A DNA stretch of 64,000 nucleotides from NCBI RefSeq assembly GCF_014042355.1, contig NZ_JACEZU010000003.1, positions 527,794-591,793 of the forward strand, in the 5' to 3' direction. The notes under the pieces are model-generated. The model made no database searches. It was given only the letters and a program-made list of their open reading frames with translations, and had not been told where the DNA came from. This DNA is from Rugamonas apoptosis (GTDB taxonomy: Bacteria; Pseudomonadota; Gammaproteobacteria; Burkholderiales; Burkholderiaceae_D). The stretch's first letter is position 1, and the number at the start of each line of letters is the position of its first letter. Shown piece after piece: positions 54,189 through 63,700 of the stretch. Position numbers and translations under genes: made by a program.

Positions 54189-54836
54189 TTACTTGCACGA
54201 CACTTGAACGTTGACGAAGTTGGCAAAGTCACCGAAACTCAAAGCTCCGGAGCCACCAGTGAGCGTGCAGGTCTGCCCTATTGGATTGGTTTTTACAGTC
54301 ACCTCGTAGCCACCCGCACGCCCTGCGTAGACGGCCTGCTTGGCGTAATTATCCGCAAACAGATACAGGCCGTTGTCCGTGACAGTCAAAACGCTCGCGC
54401 CGTTGGCAAAGGTAACACTCTGGCCAGAAGCCAATCCAGAAACCGTCACGCCGACATTGAAATTGGCAAAGGCAAGAGCGGCCGGTTGACAGGTGACTAC
54501 TACCGTCGGAACACTTGTCACTCCTTGTGGCACTGTGCCACTTCCACTCAGCACGTTGCAGTTGTAACCGCTCGGTTGGGTGACCAGCGTAACGTTATAA
54601 GCAAGGCCCGCAGCCACTTTTTTATTGAATGTAAAAGCACCGCCCCCCGTAACGGCGAGCGTTTCAACATCACCATTTTTTAACAGCACCGTTACACCGG
54701 TCGGCATGCCGCTCACCGCCCCGCTTATCGCCGCCTCTGTGGGGGCCGCAGTATCTGCGCCTGCGTTGGTACTGCTACCACCGCAGGCAGCCAAGGCTGC
54801 CGTCAAAACCGTCAGGAAAAGTAAGTTATTGCGCAT
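54189..54836 (-). CDS. Lipoprotein with repeated beta-rich domains
   Basis: 215 residues from ATG 54836 (GGGATG upstream). Signal peptide with lipobox LAACGGSS. The body has two similar segments of about 85 residues, each with V-T-V…NG…L-x-V…F and a C-terminal CN/CT…V-x-V-x-C motif (TYxCNVLSGSG-like and TCTLTGGSG). This layout is common in Oxalobacteraceae surface lipoproteins of unknown role. Confidence 0.75.
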   Translation of the reverse strand: MRNNLLFLTVLTAALAACGGSSTNAGADTAAPTEAAISGAVSGMPTGVTVLLKNGDVETLAVTGGGAFTFNKKVAAGLAYNVTLVTQPSGYNCNVLSGSGTVPQGVTSVPTVVVTCQPAALAFANFNVGVTVSGLASGQSVTFANGASVLTVTDNGLYLFADNYAKQAVYAGRAGGYEVTVKTNPIGQTCTLTGGSGALSFGDFANFVNVQVSCK

Positions 54837-55068
54837 GGTTGTCATCCCAAAAATCGAAAAGTATCAAAGATATCAGATTTCATAAATGACAAATTCACGG
54901 TTTCCCACGCTGTTGGATGTGTTTCACAGCCGTGATTGCTGGCCTGTGCTGGCAATGTCCATATCCATGTTGGCTAATGGCCGAACTCGGCCTATCTTGT
55001 CCAGAATATCATCTTGCTCACATGGAAGTTGCACGAATTGTCACGCCAAGGTAAAGCCCACTCCGAAA

Positions 55069-56088
55069 TCATCGGCCAAGCGCGAATAGAACACCAACGT
55101 GGTGCAGGTCGCGATCATTCATCTGTGCGTATGTTTTGACCCTGCTGAACGAATAGTAGAGTTTCGTTTTGCCGGTCAGCGCGTAGTCGAAATGCAGGGT
55201 GAACAATCCATGCACCCGAAATTGATTGTCGTCATACCTGTTACGCGCAAAGTATGGCCCTACGCCGAAGGACGCAGTTACCATCGGGACGAGTGGCTGG
55301 ACCAGCCACACCTGTAACGCTTCACCTTGCCTGTCAACGCGAGTGCCGTCGTCGCCTTCGTGCAAGTACGATGCGGATGCGCTGAGGTCGCCGAAATCGC
55401 GTCTTGCCTGGATTGCGCCCCCGCTCGCCCAATTCGTGCCGGACATATTCGTGATAGCGCGCCCCCAGGCTCCACCAAGCCAAACCCGTTCGCCTGGCTG
55501 CACCTCACTCGCGTATGGGGGAGGATCGGTAAAGTGCCTGCCGACGCCAAATTGCAATGAGTCGGAGTGGAACGTGTCGGGCATCGATGCATGATTGAGT
55601 GCCACGCGGATATGCGCGGGCGCCATCGATGCAGGAGTGACCAGCAATGCGACAGTGGAGAGCGTCCCCCGGCGCGCGCTGTCATACTGTACGCTGCGGA
55701 TTGTGGTCGTATTCATGCTGGAGTAGACGCCGGTGCCTATCTCCGCCGTCAAAGCGGAACTGAGCTTCGAAGAGTAGATCAGCTGTCCGGCAAAACCATC
55801 CCTGTGATTGTTATCCGGATGTCCCTCGTTGTAGTGCACGATATCAAATCGCAAGGTTGACGTCGCAACGCCTGTGCCGGCTCCGAAGAGAGGGAGGTCA
55901 TGGCCGAGACGAATTTCAAAAGGGCGCCAACGCATTAGTTTATCGTCGCCGGCATCGTTGCCGGAGATGCGTCCATTGCCAAATGTGAATGACGCATAGG
56001 CCCCAGGGTCTGCAGGCTCCAAGAGCGAACTCGCGAACGAAAATCGGGCAAAGATGAGTAAAGAAATGAAGCAAAATGCGCTGCGCAT
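55069..56088 (-). CDS. Outer-membrane beta-barrel protein
   Basis: 339 residues from ATG 56088 (AAAGGGA before it); the longer upstream frame is not protein-like. A signal peptide (1-19, SAFCFISLLIFARFSFASS) precedes alternating amphipathic strands rich in Gly, Tyr, Asn and Arg (ASFTFGNGRISGN, LRFDIVHYNEGHPDNNHRDG, FGVGPYFARNRYDDNQFRVH). It recalls barrels such as acyloxyacyl hydrolase-like or porin-like proteins, but no catalytic motif is clear. Confidence 0.65.
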   Translation of the reverse strand: MRSAFCFISLLIFARFSFASSLLEPADPGAYASFTFGNGRISGNDAGDDKLMRWRPFEIRLGHDLPLFGAGTGVATSTLRFDIVHYNEGHPDNNHRDGFAGQLIYSSKLSSALTAEIGTGVYSSMNTTTIRSVQYDSARRGTLSTVALLVTPASMAPAHIRVALNHASMPDTFHSDSLQFGVGRHFTDPPPYASEVQPGERVWLGGAWGRAITNMSGTNWASGGAIQARRDFGDLSASASYLHEGDDGTRVDRQGEALQVWLVQPLVPMVTASFGVGPYFARNRYDDNQFRVHGLFTLHFDYALTGKTKLYYSFSRVKTYAQMNDRDLHHVGVLFALGR

Positions 56089-56610
56089 TAAATTCCCTTT
56101 TCGTGATAGCTGAATATTCGCTGTAAATTTGTACTGAAAACTGCTCGGCCGTTCCCACGAATTTGCAGGAAGTCTAATCCACGCCAGTAGCCCGATTTCC
56201 CCTGTCTTGTTGGCGGGAGGTCGGGGAGAGCGACCTGGCTTTTCCAGGCATAATTTGACGCTGGCGCCATCCTCATCTGGTTCCCTTACGAGATGGCCGG
56301 ATGACTCGGCGCGACCCATCCTATCGTTTGTCGATATCTACGTCCCGAAGCCACGAAATCCCCCTGTGCGGAGCGATGACCATCAAGCAGATTGGACAGA
56401 GATTAGGCACCGCTTGCAGACTTGCCCAAGGTCGAAGCAAGCCTCGTAAGCCGCGGAGAATTTTGAAACTACTCCACCTGGAACGTAAGGAACAGGGATC
56501 TGAAGAGTTGTGCGGCCTTAGGACAGGTGTTGCTCCGCAGCGGAAGGCAGATACTTTAGCGGGAAATATGAACCGCGCTCGTAGGCACCTTGCTTCCGGT
56601 AGATATACGA
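56089..56610. other. 520-bp gap without a supported gene
   Basis: The upstream extension of the beta-barrel frame and a 105-codon plus-strand frame (56301-56618) lack ribosome sites and protein-like composition. No repeat or terminator seen. Confidence 0.55.
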
Positions 56611-56841
56611 CTATTTAAGAACGACTGTACGAAAAATTTCGTACGCCACGAGAGCAAAAAACAAATATGCAAACCACGAGATGGCAAAAAAAGGCACAGC
56701 CGGGAAGTGGATCACCTTATCAAATATCGTATATGCCGTGGAAAAACCAAAAGCGGCAGCCAACAGCCAGTTCTTCTGTTTAGTGAAAAGGCCTGCACAC
56801 GTTACCGAACCTGCCAAACTAAGAATTGTTGCAATCTGCAT
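56611..56841 (-). CDS. Small membrane protein (76 aa)
   Basis: Three hydrophobic stretches (ATILSLAGSVTCAGLFT, WLLAAAFGFSTAYTIF, FFAISWFAYLFFALVAYEIF) fill most of the protein. No strong ribosome site is visible, but composition is clearly membrane protein-like. Not recognised. Confidence 0.5.
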   Translation of the reverse strand: MQIATILSLAGSVTCAGLFTKQKNWLLAAAFGFSTAYTIFDKVIHFPAVPFFAISWFAYLFFALVAYEIFRTVVLK

Positions 56842-56950
56842 CTAAATTATCAATCAAAATAGCCACTACTTTACGTACCGCTGCGGCGAACGGTCGTAGC
56901 CAAACCTGTCTCTACAATTTCAACTGCTGCCCGAACTCGGCCAACACCGA

Positions 56951-57241
56951 TCACTTAATCAGGTACTCGTCCTTGTTCTTGCCGGTCAACCAGAGCGGGG
57001 CGCGGCCGCGGCCAGTCCAGGTCTCGCCAGTCGCCGCATTTCGGTACTTTACTGGAACTGGTTGACGGACCTTTTCTGACTTCGGCTTGGCATTGCTGCC
57101 AAGGTCGTTCAGCGTCAGTCCGTAGTTTTTCATGATATCTGCAATCTGAGCTTTAGCCGCAGCCAGTTCAGCAGAACGTGCTGCTTTGGCCTTGTTTTCA
57201 AGTTCCGCGATTTGTGCTTTAAGTTCAGCATAGGTGCTCAT
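56951..57241 (-). CDS. H-NS family nucleoid protein
   Basis: 96 residues. N-terminal coiled coil ([20 protein letters not shown]), linker, and the C-terminal H-NS domain [20 protein letters not shown] then [13 protein letters not shown], the betaproteobacterial form. H-NS silences AT-rich acquired DNA; its presence inside AT-rich accessory DNA is suggestive. AAGGA precedes the ATG. Confidence 0.93.
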   Translation of the reverse strand: MSTYAELKAQIAELENKAKAARSAELAAAKAQIADIMKNYGLTLNDLGSNAKPKSEKVRQPVPVKYRNAATGETWTGRGRAPLWLTGKNKDEYLIK

Positions 57242-57537
57242 GTTGAATCCTTGTATTGGTTAGCAATGCTCGTAATTTATCATCTTGAAGATGATAAATC
57301 TAGCGTGTTGTATGGAAGGAGACAAAATTCGCATTGGGATTCAACCGGACGCGAAACTATAAACTGTTAGGTAAGCGGAATGTTGCGATAAATAATGAAG
57401 GTTGAATGTACTACATCGAAAACCGGCGTGCATTAATATGGGAGGATGAATTTGGCGTCCGGAAAATTGGTGTATATTACACTGTAATTGAATTTTTAAC
57501 TATGATATGCATACATGGTAATTTCCTAGGGGGAAAT
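57242..57537. promoter_or_regulatory. AT-rich divergent promoter region, hns to DUF1003 gene
   Basis: About 295 bp with low GC, including an imperfect palindrome TTTATCATCTTGAAGATGATAAA at 57277-57299 that could be an operator of the hns-like gene. No gene seen. Confidence 0.5.
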
Positions 57538-58065
57538 ATGAAATCGTCACAAATCAAGAGTTTATCTTCGGCAGGCGAGTCTGATGTTGACCACCTGCGT
57601 TTTCATCGTCAGCACGAACATCTATCCAAGACATTTGGTAATGACTTATTCGGGCTGAGAGCGGAGGCCTTCGCCCGCTTTTTTGGGACGCCAGTTTTTC
57701 TTGGTGCGCAGACCTTGCTCGTCGTCGCCTGGATTGCGGCAAACGTACTGGGGTTGACGCATTTTGACGTCTATCCCTTTATCCTTCTGAATTTGGCATT
57801 CAGCCTACAGGCGGCCTATGCGGCACCGCTCATCTTGCTCGCGCAGACTCGCCAAGCTGCGCGGGACAAGGCGCACGCTGATGCAGATGCCAAGCACCGC
57901 GAAGCAATTGCAATTGCGTCAACCAGGCAATCTGCGCAAATGCTGGAGCTACTTCGCCAGAACACAGAATTGACGGAAATCACAAAAACAATGGCGGAGC
58001 GTATCGAAAAGCTGACGGCAGAATTGCACCAGCATATCCTGCGGGATAGTGAGCAAAAAGGCTGA
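57538..58065 (+). CDS. DUF1003 membrane protein
   Basis: 175 residues from ATG 57538 (AGGGGGAA before it). The DUF1003 core is present: two membrane helices (FFGTPVFLGAQTLLVVAWIA, YPFILLNLAFSLQAAYAAPL) followed by ILLAQTRQAARDKAHADADA and a C-terminal coiled coil. Function of the family is unknown. Single gene. Confidence 0.87.
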   Translation: MKSSQIKSLSSAGESDVDHLRFHRQHEHLSKTFGNDLFGLRAEAFARFFGTPVFLGAQTLLVVAWIAANVLGLTHFDVYPFILLNLAFSLQAAYAAPLILLAQTRQAARDKAHADADAKHREAIAIASTRQSAQMLELLRQNTELTEITKTMAERIEKLTAELHQHILRDSEQKG

Positions 58066-58261
58066 GACCCTGGCTTTGCATCATCGTCACCTTAATCTCG
58101 TGTAATTAGGTGAACTGGCCATTCGCATATTGTTTATAGGAAAATCGTCTTGGTCGGTTTGGATAGCCTTCTTTTGATATTTTAGTCATGTTTGCCTCGC
58201 TTCCTTTAGGCCCGGTAAGTCCGCATTTGACCGAACGCCACAATTGGAAGCAGGGAACACA
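58066..58261. other. Short non-coding gap
   Basis: No gene, repeat or clear terminator seen between the DUF1003 gene and the fragment that follows. Confidence 0.5.
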
Positions 58262-58489
58262 TCAAAAGGTTATCTTGAGAATCTGCGCACCAAGAGTCAT
58301 CACACTGATATGAAGGGTGCCATCGGGGGCGCCAATCATTGCTCCGATGCCGCCCATGGGAATGGCAGACAGTTCTGGGATACGCATCATGGCGATGTTC
58401 CCGCTTTGGTCCATGCTGCATACGATATTGGAGGGGACAGCGATCGTGTAGATAATTCCCGCTTGATCAATCGCGATCTGGCTGTCCAA
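58262..58489 (-). pseudogene. Fragment of a larger protein (75 codons)
   Basis: An open frame with a TTG as the only possible start, QIAIDQAGIIYTIAVPSNIV and GAPDGTLHISVMTLGAQILK, reads like the last two strands of a beta-propeller (NHL-like) protein. The frame continues about 16 codons upstream to a stop without a start codon. Probably a 3' remnant beside the immunity-like gene. Confidence 0.35.
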
Positions 58490-58574
58490 ACGGCTTCCGA
58501 TGGTGCGGACCAGGTCGCCGAGACGGGCGATCGTGCTTACTCAGTCCGACAAAGAATCGCATATTCACGAACGT

Positions 58575-59342
58575 CTAAGCAGGCGTCCTCTTTCCAGGCA
58601 GAGGATTTATGAGCGGTTTACCGAGGCAACCAGCCCCCCTAAGCTCGTCGATTAATTCCTGTAAGCGAACCAGAGCCTCGGTGTCGGCCGTTAGTGGCGG
58701 CATCGCCTCGGTCCGAATTAGAACCCCGCTGCCCAGATGCTCCGCCTGAATATGCGCAGGTAATTTTTCCAAGGCCTGTTCATCACTCCAGTATGTCAAC
58801 CAGCCTACCGGCTTCTCCTTGAGAGGTTGTCCGGTTAGCATACGTACTTTGCGACGAACCGCCACGCCGTAAACGGGGGCGGTACAGCTGATCAGGGTCC
58901 TAAACACTTGCTCCGCAATCTCAGACGTCGCCAGGTCGGCAGACATCTGCAGCACGACATTGTCGGGCGAAAAGTTCCTGCGACTGCCAGCACACACTGA
59001 AACGAAGCAACCCGATCCCTCGGTATCGGACGAGGTCACGAAGCTGTTTGAAAAAGACATCTTCGGCCAGGCCGCCATCGTGAAATCCTTGCGGTCCGAG
59101 CCCTCCGTTTCAAATGCCCAATCGTGAGGCTGGTTGTGGGCCACGCAGGCATCGAAATTGGAAAAATCCGGCAACATGGCTTGGTAGCCATTCGACCGGA
59201 GCACAGCATAACGCGCAAAACAAGGCGCACTACGCTGCAACTCCTTCAAAAGGTGGGATAACCAGTCCGTATACTGGCGCCCCGTCATCGGCCTGCCTGA
59301 CCAATATACGCACAGAGAAAGACTATCGTCGGATAACCGCAT
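58575..59342 (-). CDS. Imm52-like immunity protein (tentative)
   Basis: 255 residues. GGGG precedes the ATG. The pattern LCVYWSGRPMTGRQYTDWLS then LLKELQRSAP, a central VSVCAGSRRN, and GWLTYWSDEQALEKLPAHIQ near the C-terminus agree with Imm52-type immunity proteins, which sit near polymorphic toxins. No toxin gene is next to it, so it may be an orphan immunity gene. The family is recognised from memory of the pattern only. Confidence 0.5.
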   Translation of the reverse strand: MRLSDDSLSLCVYWSGRPMTGRQYTDWLSHLLKELQRSAPCFARYAVLRSNGYQAMLPDFSNFDACVAHNQPHDWAFETEGSDRKDFTMAAWPKMSFSNSFVTSSDTEGSGCFVSVCAGSRRNFSPDNVVLQMSADLATSEIAEQVFRTLISCTAPVYGVAVRRKVRMLTGQPLKEKPVGWLTYWSDEQALEKLPAHIQAEHLGSGVLIRTEAMPPLTADTEALVRLQELIDELRGAGCLGKPLINPLPGKRTPA

Positions 59343-59520
59343 AATTCCCCTTACTAATGATAAAGCACCGTGACGGTGACGCTGTACAGATTGTGGCCGG
59401 CAATAATCTGTTTGACCGAATCAGCCACCTGCAGATGGAACGATAAGCTAGGTCGGCTCTCATATTGGTGGCGATATTGCTATTTTCGCGGGCGGCAGTT
59501 CCTTGGCCGTATTCGGCCGG

Positions 59521-59826
59521 CTATGAATGCTGGAGTTCCAGGAAATCTGCCACCGTTTGTTGCACTTCCTTTGAGGCACGCGAATGTTTGAGGACTTGCT
59601 TTATTACGGAGAGCCAGCCCAGGTGTACATCGCGCGAAACCTCGGAATTTAAAATTCGACTCACCATCCAAACGTTTAGGTCTGCTGGTTGTCTCAGCAC
59701 TGAGTCTCTGAGAAAAGATTCATATCCGGGAATTGACTCAAGCACATGGACAAGTGGTCCCGGCGAACCTAGCTCAGCGTCCGGGGGCACCGTCACCACT
59801 TCGATTGTTTGCTTGTTCCTAGTCAT
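59521..59826 (-). CDS. Hypothetical protein (101 aa)
   Basis: From ATG 59826, preceded by AGGACT. MTRNKQTIEVVTVPPDAELG…, ending SKEVQQTVADFLELQHS; helical and charged, no signal. Not recognised. Located between the immunity-like gene and the truncated integrase. Confidence 0.45.
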   Translation of the reverse strand: MTRNKQTIEVVTVPPDAELGSPGPLVHVLESIPGYESFLRDSVLRQPADLNVWMVSRILNSEVSRDVHLGWLSVIKQVLKHSRASKEVQQTVADFLELQHS

Positions 59827-59880
59827 ATGCACAGTCCTATCCTTATCCGTAAGAATAACGCATAGGCTGTGTCCGGGGAT

Positions 59881-60384
59881 TCAGGGGGCTATCTCACGGA
59901 CCGCCCTCAGATTCTTTGTCCGGCGGTAGATCAAAGTTGGCTTTGTTCGGCGTAGGATATGCGTGCTGTACGCGGTAGGATCCGGTCCTATCTCATCGAA
60001 CCTCTGATGAACAATACGGGCATACTGCCTAGTTGAGATATGTGGTGAGTTCCCGACTCGGCTCGGGAACAAGAAGTCGCTATGCCTAAGTGCCGCAACC
60101 GCGGTCCATTCATCCAGGCTTTTGCGCGTGCCGGTCGTCAATTCAAACTGCACCGGCTGCTTTGTTTTTTGCTGCATCACAGGGGCCCGGCTGGTGACGT
60201 GACCGCCGTGGCAAACATCTTGTACCCTCAGATGAACAAGATCGCAGCCCCGCAGCTTGCTGTCAATGGCCAAGTTGAATAATGCAAGGTCCCGCCGTCG
60301 CCCATAGATTTCCAGGTGCACTCTAATCGCCCAGATCTCGCTGATCCTCAGCGGCGCTTTCTGCCCAATCAGTTTGCCCTTGTT
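59881..60384 (-). pseudogene. Truncated tyrosine recombinase
   Basis: The frame from the codon after a TAG at 60385-60387 reads NKGKLIGQKAPLRISEIWAI…DLALFNLAIDSKLRGCDLVH…VMQQKTKQPVQFE…STRQYARIV…LRRTKPTLIYRRTKNLRAV, which is the common integrase of about 200 residues. A start is missing (stop just before the first conserved codon). The C-terminus ends early (REIAP), losing the GHTKxxxTVRYL part with the nucleophile Tyr. Inactive remnant. Confidence 0.8.
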
Positions 60385-60387
60385 CTA

Positions 60388-60785
60388 AGGGATGCCATGT
60401 TCGCAGGCTATACCAGTACGGGTATGTCCCGATGATGCCGGCCACGTCCAAGGACGGAAGCAGTAGCACGCCGTCGCCCCGTGCGCCCGTAGGCAGGAGG
60501 GGGCCTAGGGGCAATAGGCATCCTTTAGCGGGAGGCATTTCTAAGGTGTTGGAGGAAACTACTACCTCAGTAAGTAGGCTGCTGAAATACCTCTGAGGCA
60601 CCCCAAGTTTTGGCCACACAAGGGGTACTCCACCCCTTAGCGAGGTCAAAAAACCGCTTGTAGCTCGTTTTACGAGGTCAGCAATCAGGCGTAAGAGGCC
60701 GTCAACCAGTATTTCAACAGCCTGTTAGAGGTAGTAGGAAATTCCCTCGCAAGAAATAATAGCACTCAATTGTGTCATTCAGACA
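60388..60785. other. Gap without a gene, with a small hairpin
   Basis: AAGGGGT at 60621-60627 and ACCCCTT at 60633-60639 form a short stem. No supported gene. It separates the integrase remnant from the repeat protein and may mark the edge of the accessory region. Confidence 0.5.
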
Positions 60786-63700
60786 TCAGCCAATAATAAA
60801 ATCTGCCGCACTTAAGTCTGCACGATGGACCCCAATCAAGGTTAAGGTATCTCCAAGACTGTCACTAATGACAACATTGGAACCAACGTCCACCGCATGT
60901 GCCAGTACGGCAGTGGTATCGGAAAATACCGCGCTGGAGAATTGGACTATATCGTGGTTCACGGTAGTGGCTAGAAAATCATTAATTACATCTTTTCCGA
61001 AGTTTGCAGCGAAGACGAATTTGTCTACGCCTTGTCCGCCAAATAACATGTCGTTGTGTCCGGCAATGTTGTTGATTAAATCAGCGCCAGAGGTGCCGAT
61101 GATTGCATCAACGTTTGGCGAGGCATTATTTCCTGCGGCATCTGTCGCGGACAGGCTGAAACTACGTACTCCAATACCTTGGGCAGTAATGATGGTCCAT
61201 GTCCCTGAACTGTTGGTCATGCCGGTGCTTGCTGCGTTGGAGGCAAGATCTGTAACCGTAACAGTGGTTCCAGAATCGCCCATTCCAGACAGTGTGATTG
61301 TCGAATTGGAATTTAGTTTAGCTACGGAAAAAGCAGGATCGGCGATTGTTCTGTCGAGAGTAAAGGAGATCGAACCGGTCTTGCTGACGTTGCCCGCCAG
61401 ATCCGTGTCCACCACGCTGACCGTGTGTGCGCCGTCCGCCAATTGGGTTGGGTCGTAGTTCTTGACCACGCCATCGACGGTGACGACGCGGCTGCCGCCG
61501 TTCTCCAGCGCACTGAATGTAAGGGTAGCATCGTTGGTGATTTTATCGGTCTTGGAGATGCCGGTGTCGTTGGACAGTGCCAGTGTTGGGTTGGCGATGG
61601 TCTTGTCGAGGGTGAAGGTGATCGAACCGGCGGCGCTGACGTTACCTGCTACGTCAGTGTCTGTCACCGTGACGGTATGGGTGCCATCCACAAGGTTGCC
61701 GGCATTGTAGCTGCCGACGGTATTGCCATCGACCTTGATAACGCGAGCGGCACCGCTCTCGGGGACGCTGAATGTCAACGCCGCGTTATTGGTCACTTTG
61801 TCGGTGTTTGACGTGCCACTGTCGGTTGTCAGGGAAACGGTCGGGGTGGTGATCGTTTTGTCGAGTGTGAAGGAAAGCGAGCCGGTCTTGCTGACGTTGC
61901 CCGCCAGATCCGTGTCCACCACGCTGACCGTGTGTGCGCCGTCCGCCAATTGGGTTGGGTCGTAGTTCTTGACCACGCCATCGACGGTGACGACGCGGCT
62001 GCCGCCGTTCTCCAGCGCACTGAATGTAAGGGTGGCATCGTTGGTGATTTTATCGGTCTTGGAGATGCCGGTATCGTTGGACAGTGCCAGTGTTGGGTTG
62101 GCGATGGTCTTGTCGAGGGTGAAGGTGATCGAACCGGCGGCGCTGACGTTACCTGCTACGTCAGTGTCTGTCACCGTGACGGTATGGGTGCCATCCACAA
62201 GGTTGCCGGCATTGTAGCTGCCGACGGTATTGCCATCGACCTTGATAACGCGAGCGGCACCGCTCTCGGGGACGCTGAATGTCAACGCCGCGTTATTGGT
62301 CACTTTGTCGGTGTTTGACGTGCCACTGTCGGTTGTCAGGGAAACGGTCGGGGTGGTGATCGTTTTGTCGAGTGTGAAGGAAAGCGAGCCGGTCTTGCTG
62401 ACGTTGCCCGCCAGGTCCGTGTCCACTACGCTGACCGTGTGTGCGCCGTCCGCCAATTGGGTTGGGTCGTAGTTCTTGACCACGCCATCGACGGTGACGA
62501 CGCGGCTGCCGCCGTTCTCCAGCGCACTGAATGTAAGGGTGGCATCGTTGGTGATTTTATCGGTCTTGGAGATGCCGGTGTCGTTGAACAGTGCCAGTGT
62601 TGGGTTGGCGATGGTCTTGTCGAGGGTGAAGGTGATCGAACCGGCGGCACTGACGTTACCTGCAACGTCAGTGTCTGTCACCGTGACGGTATGGGTGCCA
62701 TCCACAAGGTTGCCGGCATTGTAGCTGCCGACGGTATTGCCATCGACCTTGATAACGCGAGCGGCACCGCTTTCGGGGGCGCTGAATGTCAACGCCGCGG
62801 TATTGGTCACTTTGTCGGTGTTTGACGTGCCACTGTCGGTTGTCAGGGAAACGGTCGGGGTGGTGATCGTCTTGTCGAGTGTGAAGGAAAGCGAGCCGGT
62901 CTTGCTGACGTTGCCCGCCAGGTCCGTGTCCACCACGCTGACCGTGTGTGTGCCATCTGCCAATTGGGTTGGGTCGTAGTTCTTGACCACGCCATCGACA
63001 GTGATAATGCGGTTGGCGCCGTTCTCCAGCGCACTGAATGTAAGGGTGGCATCGTTGGTGATTTTATCGGTCTTGGAGATGCCGGTGTCGTTGGACAGTG
63101 CCAGTGTTGGGTTGGCGATGGTCTTGTCGAGGGTGAAGGTGATCGAACCGGCGGCGCTGACGTTACCTGCAACGTCAGTGTCTGTTACCGTGACGGTATG
63201 GGTGCCGTCCACAAGGTTGCCGGCATTGTAGCTGCCGACGGTATTGCCATCGACCTTGATAACGCGAGCGACACCGCTCTCGGGGGTGCTGAATGTCAAC
63301 GCCGCGTTATTGGTCACTTTGTCGGTGTTTGACGTGCCACTGTCGGTTGTCAGGGAAACGGTCGGGGTGGTGATCGTCTTGTCGAGTGTGAAGGAAAGCG
63401 AGCCGGTCTTGCTGACGTTGCCCGCCAGGTCCGTGTCCACCACGCTGACCGTGTGTGCACCATCTGCCAATTGGGTTGGGTCGTAGTTCTTGACCACGCC
63501 ATCGACAGTGATAATGCGGTTGGCGCCGTTCTCCAGCGTACTGAATGCAAGGGTGGCATCGTTGGTGATTCTATCGGTCTTGGAGATGCCGGTGTCGTTG
63601 GACAGTGCCAGTGTTGGGTTGGCGATGGTCTTGTCGAGGGTGAAGGTGATCGAACCGGCGGCACTGACGTTACCTGCAACGTCAGTGTCTGTCACCGTGA

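Noticed and set aside
56089..56319. 77-codon extension of the beta-barrel protein
   Set aside because: A signal peptide begins at the ATG at 56088, so translation must start there.
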